41,780 bases of DNA. It comes from an uncultured Lachnospiraceae bacterium. Lineage in GTDB: Bacteria > Bacillota > Clostridia > Lachnospirales > Lachnospiraceae. The translations under genes and the position numbers were made by a program. Location: the NCBI GenBank assembly GCA_910587155.1, contig CAJULA010000026.1, forward strand, positions 1 to 41,780, in the 5' to 3' direction. The notes under the pieces were generated by a model. The model worked only from the letters and a program-made list of their open reading frames with translations, searched no databases and was not told where the DNA came from. This document shows positions 1 to 7,374 of this stretch, in pieces; the stretch's first letter is position 1, and every line of letters starts with the position of its first letter.

Positions 1-56
1 TTTACGTGCCTCAAAAATTTAATATCAAAAAATAGAATGTTTTTCAGCGGCCTCCC

Positions 57-141
57 GTTACCAGAATTGGGGCGGTAACAGACAGATTCTATCATATTTT
101 GTCAGAATATACAATCCAGTATTGGCTATTCACATAAATAG
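57..141 (-). repeat. Second copy of the toxin promoter and leader (copy A)
   Basis: This stretch is a diverged direct repeat of 706-780, which drives the small toxin gene. On the minus strand it keeps a promoter (-35 TTGTAT at 114-109, 17-base spacer, -10 TAGAAT at 91-86). Six bases further on is a hairpin, with arms GTTACC (79-74) and GGTAAC (62-57) around an 11-base loop. A GGGAGG Shine-Dalgarno-like sequence follows at 56-51. No toxin reading frame is visible in the 50 bases left before the window edge, so the unit either continues outside the window or is an orphan remnant. Confidence 0.6.
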
Positions 142-443
142 CAAGTTAATGCCCATAGCCATCAATGTCTCTACTTCTGGGCTTTTGGACACCATACAAT
201 CAGAGGATGTTACTGTAGATTTGACGCCATACAAGTTCGAAAATGTACCTATTCCTCTATTGAAAGGAACGCAGTTGGGAACAGCCGATGTAATTTCCAT
301 TAGTAGAACAATCATGAAGATAAAATTTTAATTGCTGGCAGAGTCCACAACAAATAGGAGCGCGTTTTATTCTATTGAATTTATAAGAGTTAATTTACTC
401 CTTAGTTGGATATGGAGTATAAAACAAACATTTCTGCATAGAC
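142..443. other. Intergenic stretch with no supported gene
   Basis: I find no gene here with a ribosome binding site and a recognisable product. A plus-strand frame runs from about 122 to 331 with a protein-like second half, but it opens with TTG, lacks a Shine-Dalgarno sequence, and its beginning lies inside the repeated promoter unit. It may be a gene remnant. Confidence 0.35.
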
Positions 444-472
444 TTGATTTGGTCCAATGCATATGTTATAGT
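444..472 (+). promoter_or_regulatory. Promoter of the putative antitoxin RNA
   Basis: The -35 TTGATT (444-449) and -10 TATAGT (467-472) are separated by exactly 17 bases. Transcription would start near 479 and run into the strong hairpin at 519-555. No protein frame with a ribosome binding site follows, which fits a small untranslated RNA. Confidence 0.65.
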
Positions 473-478
473 ATGTAT

Positions 479-562
479 AGGCAAAAAGATAGCAGTGTCC
501 ATGTGACGCAAAAAGGACGAAGCCCCGATTGTACCGCTAATACAATCGGGGCTTCTCCTTCT
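479..562 (+). ncRNA. Putative antisense antitoxin RNA of a type I toxin-antitoxin locus
   Basis: A short RNA of about 80 nucleotides is predicted from the promoter at 444-472 to the hairpin at 519-555. Its 5' half holds two 10-base words, AAAGATAGCA (485-494) and GTCCATGTGA (497-506). Both recur in the same order and strand in the toxin gene at 668-677 and 682-691. The toxin is encoded on the minus strand, so these words are complementary to toxin mRNA, the second across its start codon. The 3' halves of both RNAs share the terminator and are fully complementary. The plan matches the par (RNA I/RNA II) locus of plasmid pAD1: convergent transcripts, a shared bidirectional terminator, and paired direct repeats. 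That the RNA represses translation is inference. Confidence 0.6.
519..555. terminator. Shared bidirectional terminator hairpin of the toxin-antitoxin locus
   Basis: A perfect 14-base-pair stem joins 519-532 (GAAGCCCCGATTGT) and 542-555 around a 9-base loop. Reading plus, it is followed by TCCTTCTTTT. Reading minus, it is followed by GTCCTTTTTGC. Both convergent transcripts can therefore end here. A smaller inverted repeat (552-558 with 568-574) lies beside it. Confidence 0.8.
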
Positions 563-600
563 TTTACGGAGAAGTGAACCGTTTGGGCTAAGTTACCGTA

Positions 601-687
601 TTAATCTTTACCGCTTAACCACTTGCACAGGTAGCAGGCAACTACACTGGCCAATACGGAAAGAATGAAAGATAGCAATACGTCCAT
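601..687 (-). CDS. 28-residue hydrophobic peptide, putative type I toxin
   Basis: This frame encodes 28 residues: a short acidic start (MDV), one hydrophobic stretch of about 20 residues that could span a membrane, then a charged end (CKWLSGKD). An AAAGGGGG ribosome binding site sits 7-8 bases upstream, and a near-consensus promoter lies at 763-735. Small peptides of this plan belong to the Fst/TxpA/holin-like class, which damage the membrane when overproduced. I recall similar peptides, usually unannotated, in Lachnospiraceae genomes. The convergent RNA from 479, with two words repeated from this gene's start region, strongly suggests a type I toxin-antitoxin pair. Toxicity itself is inferred. 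Two cysteines inside the hydrophobic part are notable. Confidence 0.7.
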   Translation of the reverse strand: MDVLLSFILSVLASVVACYLCKWLSGKD

Positions 688-705
688 GTGATGCACCCCC
701 TTTCT

Positions 706-728
706 GTCACCAGAGTCAGGGCGGCAAC
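706..728 (-). promoter_or_regulatory. 5'-terminal leader hairpin of the toxin mRNA
   Basis: The predicted transcript starts at about 728. Its first bases form a hairpin with arms GTTGCC (728-723) and GGTGAC (711-706), including two G-U pairs, around an 11-base loop. Copy A at 57-79 keeps the same stem with Watson-Crick pairs in place of the wobble pairs, so the structure, not just the sequence, is retained. The hairpin stands directly before the ribosome binding site, as the 5' stem-loops do in fst-type toxin mRNAs. Confidence 0.55.
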
Positions 729-734
729 AAAAAG

Positions 735-763
735 ACTCTACCATATTTTTCCTGCCTTGTCAA
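735..763 (-). promoter_or_regulatory. Promoter of the toxin gene
   Basis: The -35 TTGACA (763-758) is a perfect consensus, followed by a 17-base spacer and -10 TAGAGT (740-735). The upstream flank up to 780 is AT-rich and also conserved in copy A. Confidence 0.8.
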
Positions 764-897
764 TATATTCACATTAATAGGTAAATCAAATATAAAAATT
801 TATGTGCTTCACTTCTAGTAAATTATATGATATACTTATTCAATTGTATTTGTCAGGGAGTAACCCTGTGGATTGAAAAGATTTACCTATAAATGGA

Positions 898-936
898 GAA
901 GAGCCTGCTGTTCGACAATAAAACAGCAGCCTCTTC
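898..936 (-). terminator. Terminator hairpin downstream of murA
   Basis: Arms 898-912 and 922-936 form a 15-pair stem with one mismatch. It lies 34 bases after the murA stop codon. The flanking T-rich run is weak on the minus strand (TCCATTTAT) and better on the plus strand (TTTATTTTG). Confidence 0.55.
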
Positions 937-969
937 TTTATTTTGTCGTCCGGAGCAACCCGCTTACCT

Positions 970-2262
970 TCATCCCGCGCAAAGCTTAAACTTCTGGAGC
1001 GCTTTATCGGTATCCACCAGTTCAATCTGGGCACCCAGGTTTTTCAGTTTTTGCGGAAAGTCCTCATAGCCCCGTTCGATGTAGCGGATCTCGTCGATTG
1101 TGGTAAAGCCTTCCGCCGCCAGTCCGGCAAGTACGAGCGCCGCGCCTGCACGCAAATCAGGTGCCGTGATGCTGGCGCCGGTATATCTGTCCACACCGCT
1201 GATAATCGCAGTGTTGCCTTCCACTTTGACACTGCCGCCCATACGCGTCAGTTCATCGACATATTTAAAACGATTTTCAAAAATACTTTCGGTAACAATA
1301 CTGGTGCCATTAGAAAGGCCCAGTGCCACAGCGATCTGAGGCTGCATATCCGTCGGAAAACCGGGGTAAGGCAGTGTCTTGACATGGGTATGCTTCAGCC
1401 GTCTGGAAGCAACCACCCGCACTGCGTCATCAGACTCTTCGATCTCACAACCGATTTCCAACAGTTTTGCGCTGATGGATTCCAGGTGCTTGGGAATCAC
1501 GTTTTTCACCGTGATATCACCCTTTGTCACGGCAGCGGCAAACATAAAGGTCCCCGCCTCGATCTGATCAGGGATAATGGCATATTCCGTACGATGGAGT
1601 CTGGATACGCCCCTGATCCGTATGACGTCCGTTCCTGCGCCTTTGATATTGGCGCCCATGCTGTTCAGGAAGTTGGCAAGGTCTACCACATGCGGCTCCT
1701 TGGCGGCATTTTCGATAATGGTCATACCTTCTGCCATGACAGCCGCCATCATCACATTGATGGTAGCGCCTACTGTCACCACGTCCATATAAATATGATT
1801 GCCCCGCAGATTATCCGCCTCGGCGATAATCAGGCCATGGGCGATATTCACTTCGGCCCCCAGGGCACGAAAGCCTTTCAGATGCTGGTCTATGGGACGG
1901 CTGCCGATATTGCAGCCTCCCGGCAGAGCCACTTCCGCTTTTTTATATTTGCCGAGCAGCGCGCCCAGCAAATAGTAAGAGGCTCTGATCTTTTTAATAT
2001 AATCTCCGTCAATAATCAGGTCATGGATCTGGGAGCCGTTGATCTTTACCGTATGACGGTCCAGCCGCTCCACGATGCCGCCGATACTGGCAATGGCCTG
2101 CAGCAGCACGTTGGTATCACGCACATCTGGCATGTTCTCTATCATTACAGTCTCATCCGTCATCACAGAAGCCGCCAGAATCGCCAGCGCCGCATTTTTC
2201 GCACCACCGATCTCCACTTCGCCAACCAACGGATTTCCACCCTTAATCGCATATTGTTCCAT
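970..2262 (-). CDS. murA: UDP-N-acetylglucosamine 1-carboxyvinyltransferase (MurA)
   Basis: This enzyme moves enolpyruvate from phosphoenolpyruvate to UDP-GlcNAc, the first committed step of peptidoglycan synthesis, in the cytoplasm. The 430-residue length is normal for the family. The N-terminal GGAKNAALAILAAS carries the conserved Lys-Asn pair, and PGGCNIGSRPIDQH near residue 115 holds the cysteine attacked by fosfomycin. The protein ends in the usual two inside-out alpha/beta domains. The start has AGAGG 7-8 bases upstream and its own promoter. Clostridia often carry two MurA paralogues, and the sequence alone does not tell me which this is. It is transcribed alone, with a hairpin after it. 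Confidence 0.95.
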   Translation of the reverse strand: MEQYAIKGGNPLVGEVEIGGAKNAALAILAASVMTDETVMIENMPDVRDTNVLLQAIASIGGIVERLDRHTVKINGSQIHDLIIDGDYIKKIRASYYLLGALLGKYKKAEVALPGGCNIGSRPIDQHLKGFRALGAEVNIAHGLIIAEADNLRGNHIYMDVVTVGATINVMMAAVMAEGMTIIENAAKEPHVVDLANFLNSMGANIKGAGTDVIRIRGVSRLHRTEYAIIPDQIEAGTFMFAAAVTKGDITVKNVIPKHLESISAKLLEIGCEIEESDDAVRVVASRRLKHTHVKTLPYPGFPTDMQPQIAVALGLSNGTSIVTESIFENRFKYVDELTRMGGSVKVEGNTAIISGVDRYTGASITAPDLRAGAALVLAGLAAEGFTTIDEIRYIERGYEDFPQKLKNLGAQIELVDTDKALQKFKLCAG

Positions 2263-2295
2263 AAATTTACCTCTGCAAATTTTAGACTATTAAGT

Positions 2296-2323
2296 AGTAT
2301 ACCACATTTCCTTCATTTGTAAA
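2296..2323 (-). promoter_or_regulatory. Promoter of murA
   Basis: The -35 TTTACA (2323-2318) and -10 TATACT (2301-2296) are separated by 16 bases, and the -10 lies about 33 bases before the murA start. Confidence 0.65.
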
Positions 2324-2403
2324 GCCGGAGTATTTTTCCTTTCTCTGGAATATTTTCAATCATTTCTGATCCATACAGTCGGACTGTCTGAACCATTTGC
2401 GCT

Positions 2404-3975
2404 TTAGCTCAAATAGTTCAGCGGATTAACCTGAGAGCCCCCGATAAGAATTTCAAAATGCACATGAGGTCCCGTGCTTCTTCCGGTATTGCCGCTGAGC
2501 GCAATTTTCTGTCCTTGTGACACCCGCTGCCCTGTTTTCACCAGTATTTTGCTCAGATGCCCATATCTTGTCTGCCTGCCGTCTCCATGGTCAATATAAA
2601 CCACATATCCGTATCCGCTTCCCCAGCCGGCCCTCGTTACCACACCGTCGCAGGAAGCCATGACCGCAGTCCCGATCGGAGTCGCCCAGTCGATGCCTTT
2701 ATGATTGCTGGAGGCGCCTTTGGTCGGCGCTTTGCGGCCGCCAAAGCCCGAGGAAAGGCGACCGCCCGATATGGGCTTGATATAGGTTGGCGGGGTTTTG
2801 GTTCCCCGTTCCACAATCTTGGGCACCGCTTCCATCGTGACTTCTTCTTTTTGAATATCCCGTCCGGTCTCTGTATCATTACGGAAGGAAACGACAGCCA
2901 CCACTTTTCTATGTCCCGCCGAAGGCTCCTGGCGTGTCACCCGCTCCGTCGTGTACCAGCTGTCATTATCAATATAAATGACATCCGCATCATAATCCTC
3001 CTCATAATATAACTGCTCCTGACGGACTACGGACAGCTCAGGCTCAGGCGAAGTGACAATGATCTCATCGCCCACGCGGATCGTGGAGCTCTCGCTCTCA
3101 ATCGTGGGATTCATCTCGATCAGCCTGTCCATAGGCAGCCCGTTATCTTCCGCGATCTGGGAAAGGGTGTCGCCCGACACCACCTCATATATCTTATTTT
3201 TTTCCTGTTCTTTTGTCACCTGCTCGATGGCACTGCCAAGGGGTGTGATGGATTCCGGCGGCAGATATGCTTCCACCACCTCCACGACATCCCCATATTC
3301 CATGGAAATCAGTCCCAGTTCATAATCGGAAAAGTCTCTTTCCTCTGCCTCTATGACAACCCCGTCAGTTCCTGGCATAGAAGCGTCCACACCGGCCGTC
3401 CGGCGATAATTTCTGGCGTTTTCTTCTTTTTTCCGTTCTTCTTCCCGATTGACAACCTGGGTCGTCAGCACATTGAGTTCCCGAAACGGATCCAGCACCA
3501 GCCTGACACCATAGTTCCCTGTCGTGTCATATTTGTCAAATACCGCACCCAGCAGCTCCAATACTTCCTGCGAGCTGGCCAGATTCACTGTGAAGTCATT
3601 AATTTTCACTGTGTAAGAACGTGTCAGCGTCTCCACTTCATCCGCCCGCATCACTTCCGCCATGTTGGCGATCAGCACTTCTTCGGAATCCACTTTTCCA
3701 AAGTATACCTCATCTCCCTCCACCGACAGCTCTGCTTTCAGCATCACCGACTCGCTGCTTTCCCCCGCCACGGAAAGTCTGGCCTGCCGAAGCAGGCCCT
3801 CAGCATCATCCGTAGCGCTTGTCCCTACGAATGTGCCATTTAATGTAATGTAAAATATATTATTACCGGTATTTTCCGGTTTCATATAGGAGGGCAGAAA
3901 GAAAGCACTGACAATGATTGCCAGTCCCATTCCCCTTATATATGCCCGCCTTAACTTGTGAGAATTTTTCATCAT
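2404..3975 (-). CDS. LysM-G5-M23 family peptidoglycan endopeptidase, membrane-anchored
   Basis: This 523-residue exported protein probably cuts peptidoglycan crossbridges. In order it has a basic N-terminus and one membrane segment (about 14-30), a poorly conserved outer region, a LysM domain (about 262-308, starting YEVVSGDTLSQIAEDNGL), a G5-like domain (about 313-391), and an M23/LytM peptidase (about 404-520). The zinc-site residues are present: H425 and D429 in HKGID, H472 in YGHL, and H504/H506 in HVHFE, so the enzyme looks active. LysM should tether it to glycan strands. The layout resembles clostridial SpoIIQ-like or cell-separation M23 proteins, but no neighbouring partner gene supports a sporulation role. 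A promoter lies at 4074-4046. Confidence 0.9.
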   Translation of the reverse strand: MMKNSHKLRRAYIRGMGLAIIVSAFFLPSYMKPENTGNNIFYITLNGTFVGTSATDDAEGLLRQARLSVAGESSESVMLKAELSVEGDEVYFGKVDSEEVLIANMAEVMRADEVETLTRSYTVKINDFTVNLASSQEVLELLGAVFDKYDTTGNYGVRLVLDPFRELNVLTTQVVNREEERKKEENARNYRRTAGVDASMPGTDGVVIEAEERDFSDYELGLISMEYGDVVEVVEAYLPPESITPLGSAIEQVTKEQEKNKIYEVVSGDTLSQIAEDNGLPMDRLIEMNPTIESESSTIRVGDEIIVTSPEPELSVVRQEQLYYEEDYDADVIYIDNDSWYTTERVTRQEPSAGHRKVVAVVSFRNDTETGRDIQKEEVTMEAVPKIVERGTKTPPTYIKPISGGRLSSGFGGRKAPTKGASSNHKGIDWATPIGTAVMASCDGVVTRAGWGSGYGYVVYIDHGDGRQTRYGHLSKILVKTGQRVSQGQKIALSGNTGRSTGPHVHFEILIGGSQVNPLNYLS

Positions 3976-4045
3976 TTCATCAGCCTTTATTCAGAAAAAG
4001 ATGACAGAATCAGATACAGACATGTAATAATTCTGTAATACTTTC

Positions 4046-4074
4046 ATTCTAACAGCTAATTTTTTACTTGTAAA
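4046..4074 (-). promoter_or_regulatory. Promoter of the LysM-M23 gene
   Basis: The -35 TTTACA (4074-4069), a 17-base spacer and -10 TAGAAT (4051-4046) lie about 70 bases before the start codon. The spacing is ideal. Confidence 0.65.
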
Positions 4075-4160
4075 GAATTTTCCTGAAAGCCAGATACTCT
4101 TTTCAATTCCCATGATCTGGTGTAAACTGTGATTGTCAGCACACGAACAGGAGGTATTTT

Positions 4161-5378
4161 ATGGAACCGGTGATTTTTCATATAGATGTGAATTCCGCCT
4201 ACCTGAGCTGGACTGCTCTGGAACGGCTGAAAAGCGGAGATGATATTGACCTGCGGCAGATACCTGCCATCGTGGGCGGCGATATGGAAAAACGGCACGG
4301 CGTAGTACTGGCAAAATCCGTTCCGGCCAAAAAATATGGAATCAGAACCGGTGAGCCGGTAGTCAACGCGTTCCGCAAATGTCCCTCTCTTTTTATGGTG
4401 CCACCCGATCATAAGCTATATGCCAGACGGTCCCGGGAACTTATGACATATCTGTCAGATTTTTGTCCTGACATCGAACAGGTAAGCGTAGACGAATGCT
4501 ATATGGATTATACCCCCATCGCCGGAAATTATCCGACACCAGTGTCATGTGCCGATAAGATCCGGGACGGAATCAGGCAGCAGTTTGGATTCACGGTAAA
4601 TGTAGGAATCTCTGACCGGAAAGTACTGGCCAAAATGGCTTCGGATTTTCGAAAGCCTGATCTGACGCATACTTTATTTTCCTATGAGATAGAAAAAAAG
4701 ATGTGGCCGCTCCCGCTTTCTTCCTTATATATGTGTGGGAAATCCAGTGCGGAGACGCTGCATAAACTGGAAATCCTCACCATCGGCGATCTGGCTCATG
4801 CTGATCCCGGGATTCTGGAAGCGCATCTGAAAAGCCACGGACGGCTGCTCTGGCAATATGCAAATGGCATTGATCCTTCCACTGTAATATCCGAGCCGGC
4901 ACAGGCAAAGGGAATCGGCAATTCCATTACGCTGCCCCACGATGCCTGCACATTGCCGCAGGCTAAAACCGCGCTTCTCTCCCTTTCCGAATCCGTGGCA
5001 GCCAGATTGCGGGCCGCCGGGAGGAAAGCGCTGATGGAGAGCATCGAAATCAAATATGCCGATTTCCGTACCATATCTCACCAGACTACCTTCCCTTCCC
5101 CGGTGGACGGCGATCAGATCATCTACGAGACAGCCTGCCGGCTGTTTGAAGAAACCTGGGATCACAACCCGGTCAGACTGCTGGGAATCCGCACTGCCAG
5201 GCTCTGTTCTGTCTCAGAACCGGTACAGCTGTCTCTCTTTGATTCCCGGCAGTCAATGATTTCGGAAAAACAGCACAAGCTGAACGAAGCCATTGATGTC
5301 ATAAGAAAACGGTATGGGAAGGATGCCATCATGCGAGGCAGCCTTCTGGGCAAGGAGGGAAACTTTCAGAAGCATTAA
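4161..5378 (+). CDS. dinB: Y-family DNA polymerase (DinB/Pol IV type)
   Basis: This is a translesion polymerase of 405 residues. The palm motifs are visible: HIDVNSAY (residues 7-14, metal-binding D9, Tyr14 in the steric-gate position) and SVDECYMD (D111, E112). The thumb and little-finger regions follow, and near the C-terminus there is QLSLF, a canonical binding motif for the beta sliding clamp. The start has AGGAGG eight bases upstream. I found only a CGAAC half-site before the gene and no full LexA operator, so SOS control is not supported. The stop codon overlaps that of the convergent flavin reductase gene by two bases. Confidence 0.93.
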   Translation: MEPVIFHIDVNSAYLSWTALERLKSGDDIDLRQIPAIVGGDMEKRHGVVLAKSVPAKKYGIRTGEPVVNAFRKCPSLFMVPPDHKLYARRSRELMTYLSDFCPDIEQVSVDECYMDYTPIAGNYPTPVSCADKIRDGIRQQFGFTVNVGISDRKVLAKMASDFRKPDLTHTLFSYEIEKKMWPLPLSSLYMCGKSSAETLHKLEILTIGDLAHADPGILEAHLKSHGRLLWQYANGIDPSTVISEPAQAKGIGNSITLPHDACTLPQAKTALLSLSESVAARLRAAGRKALMESIEIKYADFRTISHQTTFPSPVDGDQIIYETACRLFEETWDHNPVRLLGIRTARLCSVSEPVQLSLFDSRQSMISEKQHKLNEAIDVIRKRYGKDAIMRGSLLGKEGNFQKH

Positions 5379-5944
5379 TCTGATTTCTTCCTCACACTGT
5401 AGCCGAATGTCCCCACCGGCCTGCCCAGCGCATAGTATGTCCCATGAGAATATACGATGGGCTTGGCTATGGATAAGTCAAACTTGCCCGATTCATCCAT
5501 ATAGTCTTTTCCTGCATGTACACACACTACGCTGGCAATAAACATATGATGACTTCCCAGTTCTCTGATTTCTTCCACCCTGCACTCGATATTGACAGGA
5601 CTCTCCGCAATCAGCGGCGCATGCACTTCTTTTGCCGGCAGCGGCGTCAGATTCATAGCCTTCCATTTGTCAATATCCCTTCCGCTCTTTACGCCACAGT
5701 AATCCGTGGCAAATGCCAGCTGCTCTGTCGTCAGATTGATGACAAATTCTCTGGTATGGCAGATCATATCGTAAGAATAGCGCTGCGGCCTCACGGAAAT
5801 GCAAACCATCGGCGGATCAGAGCAGACCGTCCCTGTCCACGCCACGGTAAAAACATTCTGCTGCCCCGCAGTTCCCGCCACACTTACCAGCACTACAGGC
5901 AGGGGATAGAGCATATTGCCCGGTTTCCATATTTGTTTTTCCAT
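5375..5944 (-). CDS. Flavin reductase-like FMN-binding protein
   Basis: This 189-residue protein belongs to the flavin reductase domain family, which binds FMN in a split-barrel fold and moves electrons from NAD(P)H or ferredoxin. Typical features are the N-terminal PLPVVLVSVAG, the VAWTGTVCSDPPMVCISVRP segment (about 36-55), and REFVINL. I chose the ATG at 5944 over the longer frame because the longer start would read through the end of the upstream gene. From 5944 the gene begins two bases after that stop, so the two genes are probably cotranscribed. The substrate is unknown. Confidence 0.85.
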   Translation of the reverse strand: MEKQIWKPGNMLYPLPVVLVSVAGTAGQQNVFTVAWTGTVCSDPPMVCISVRPQRYSYDMICHTREFVINLTTEQLAFATDYCGVKSGRDIDKWKAMNLTPLPAKEVHAPLIAESPVNIECRVEEIRELGSHHMFIASVVCVHAGKDYMDESGKFDLSIAKPIVYSHGTYYALGRPVGTFGYSVRKKSD

Positions 5945-5946
5945 CT

Positions 5947-7374
5947 TCACACCACCAGTCCGCACAGCCATGCAATCAGAAGCCCCAGATTCCCCATAGA
6001 TACGAGCAATGTGACAATGATCAGGCCGTATAGCCATTTGCTGACAGGTCTGTCCTGCTCCATCTTCTCACACAGCTCTTTGGTCTGGCTTTTCAGCTCT
6101 TCCGTCAGAATGGCCTGTACATTCCTGTATACCTTTACACTTTCCCGATGCACATATTCTTCCAGCCCCTCACCGGACACTTTCAGACTTGTCTGTATCT
6201 CTTCCGCCAGGGAATCATTTTTATCAAAGGAGGTTTTCATCTCCTGCATCCCGGAACCGATCTTTTCCAGCAGATCGCGCAGCTGTGTTCCATCTGCCTC
6301 CGAGACTTCTCTCAAAGCCTGTATCCTGGCCTGCATCCGATTAGTCTCTGACTGGACGGTTTCCGCCGCCTCCTGCAGGGACGCGATCTCTCCGCGCATG
6401 GCTGTCAGCTCAGCAGTCACTGCTAAGGCAGCTTCATGCGCACCCGCCGTCTCTTCCTTCACGCCTGCCAGTCCGTTCTGCAGATCATATGCGCTGTCCT
6501 GCATCGCAGAAAAGCCTGCATGGAGGGACAGCACTGCCTCACGCACGGATCCCAGGCCGGCCTGCATGGAGGACGTATCCTCATGGACGGCTGCCAGTTC
6601 CGCTTCCAGAGCAGCCGCACTGTCACGAATTGCCGCAAATTCCGCCTGCACGGAAGTGCGGTTTTCCTGTATCGTCTGCAGGCCGCTCTTCATATCTGTC
6701 ATGCCATCCTGCAGCAGCGCCAGATCTGACTGCAGAGAAGCCGTATCCTCATGCACTTCTGCAAGCTCAGCCTGTATCAATGCCGTATTGTCACACATGG
6801 CGGCAAATTCCGTCTGCATAGAGGCGCTGTTGTCACGGACCTGCTCAAATCCGGTCTGTAAGGGAGATATTTCCTTATGTATTATCGTCAACGCTTTGCG
6901 CAGAGATGCCATATCTCCCCGCACTGCCGACAATTCCGTCTGCAGAGAAGTGGTGTCGTCCCGCACGACTGTGATCCCGTTTTGAAGGGAAGCGATCCCT
7001 TCCTGGACGGCTGCCATCTTTTCCCGTGTCAGCCCCGTCTCTTCCTGTGTTTTCTTTACCTCGCCGCAAACCGCTTCCACTGTCTCCTGAAAAGCCTCCA
7101 GGCGCCCGGACTGTCCGCTGTCCTGCCGCCCTTTTTCCTCTATCCCTGCCAGTGCCCGCCCCGCAAGCGCATTCACTTTTTCCGCCAGAGCGCGCAGCTT
7201 CTCAGTGGCCTCTACATTTTTCAGGTTCAGCCGCCGCATCTCCTGCATACACTTATCGTAGTCTTTCATCTGCTCCCGCAGCCTGCCCAACTCCTGGGCC
7301 TCTGCCTGGGCATTTGCCTTGATGATCTCCTGGGCATTAAACCTCTGCGTGATTCTGTCCATAAAATTATCCAT
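5947..7374 (-). CDS. Tail-anchored coiled-coil protein with 14-residue repeats
   Basis: This protein has no recognisable enzymatic domain. A charged helical start (about 1-110) is followed by about 13 tandem 14-residue units and a second helical part. It ends in a hydrophobic segment (WLYGLIIVTLLV onward) that should anchor it in the membrane with nearly the whole chain in the cytoplasm. The start at 7374 is preferred because GGAGG sits at the right distance before it; an upstream ATG at 7407 lacks one. The gene runs directly into the flavin reductase gene with a 2-base gap. It may act as a scaffold or spacer at the membrane, but that is inference. Confidence 0.8.
   Translation of the reverse strand: MDNFMDRITQRFNAQEIIKANAQAEAQELGRLREQMKDYDKCMQEMRRLNLKNVEATEKLRALAEKVNALAGRALAGIEEKGRQDSGQSGRLEAFQETVEAVCGEVKKTQEETGLTREKMAAVQEGIASLQNGITVVRDDTTSLQTELSAVRGDMASLRKALTIIHKEISPLQTGFEQVRDNSASMQTEFAAMCDNTALIQAELAEVHEDTASLQSDLALLQDGMTDMKSGLQTIQENRTSVQAEFAAIRDSAAALEAELAAVHEDTSSMQAGLGSVREAVLSLHAGFSAMQDSAYDLQNGLAGVKEETAGAHEAALAVTAELTAMRGEIASLQEAAETVQSETNRMQARIQALREVSEADGTQLRDLLEKIGSGMQEMKTSFDKNDSLAEEIQTSLKVSGEGLEEYVHRESVKVYRNVQAILTEELKSQTKELCEKMEQDRPVSKWLYGLIIVTLLVSMGNLGLLIAWLCGLVV
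6442..6987 (-). repeat. Tandem 42-base units encoding 14-residue coiled-coil repeats
   Basis: About 13 units follow a pattern like LQTELSAVRGDMAS, MQTEFAAMCDNTAL, IQAELAEVHEDTAS. Each is two heptads with a hydrophobic first and fifth position and a small or acidic end. The units are diverged at the DNA level, so this is an old expansion and not a recent slippage array. Confidence 0.8.

Noticed and set aside
122..331. Plus-strand frame of 69 residues with a protein-like second half
   Set aside because: It starts with TTG, has no ribosome binding site, and its 5' part is the repeated promoter unit. It could be a remnant, but no family is recognised.
943..2322. 459-codon open frame antisense to murA
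   Set aside because: It is a shadow of murA's codon use, Cys- and His-rich with no domain, and murA is certain.
4120..4160. Possible LexA/SOS operator before the Y-family polymerase
   Set aside because: Only a CGAAC half-site is present; the inverted partner half at the proper distance is missing.
6442..6987. Tandem 42-base periodicity considered as a CRISPR-like or satellite array
   Set aside because: The units are diverged and in frame with a coiled-coil heptad pattern, and there are no conserved repeat and unique spacer blocks.
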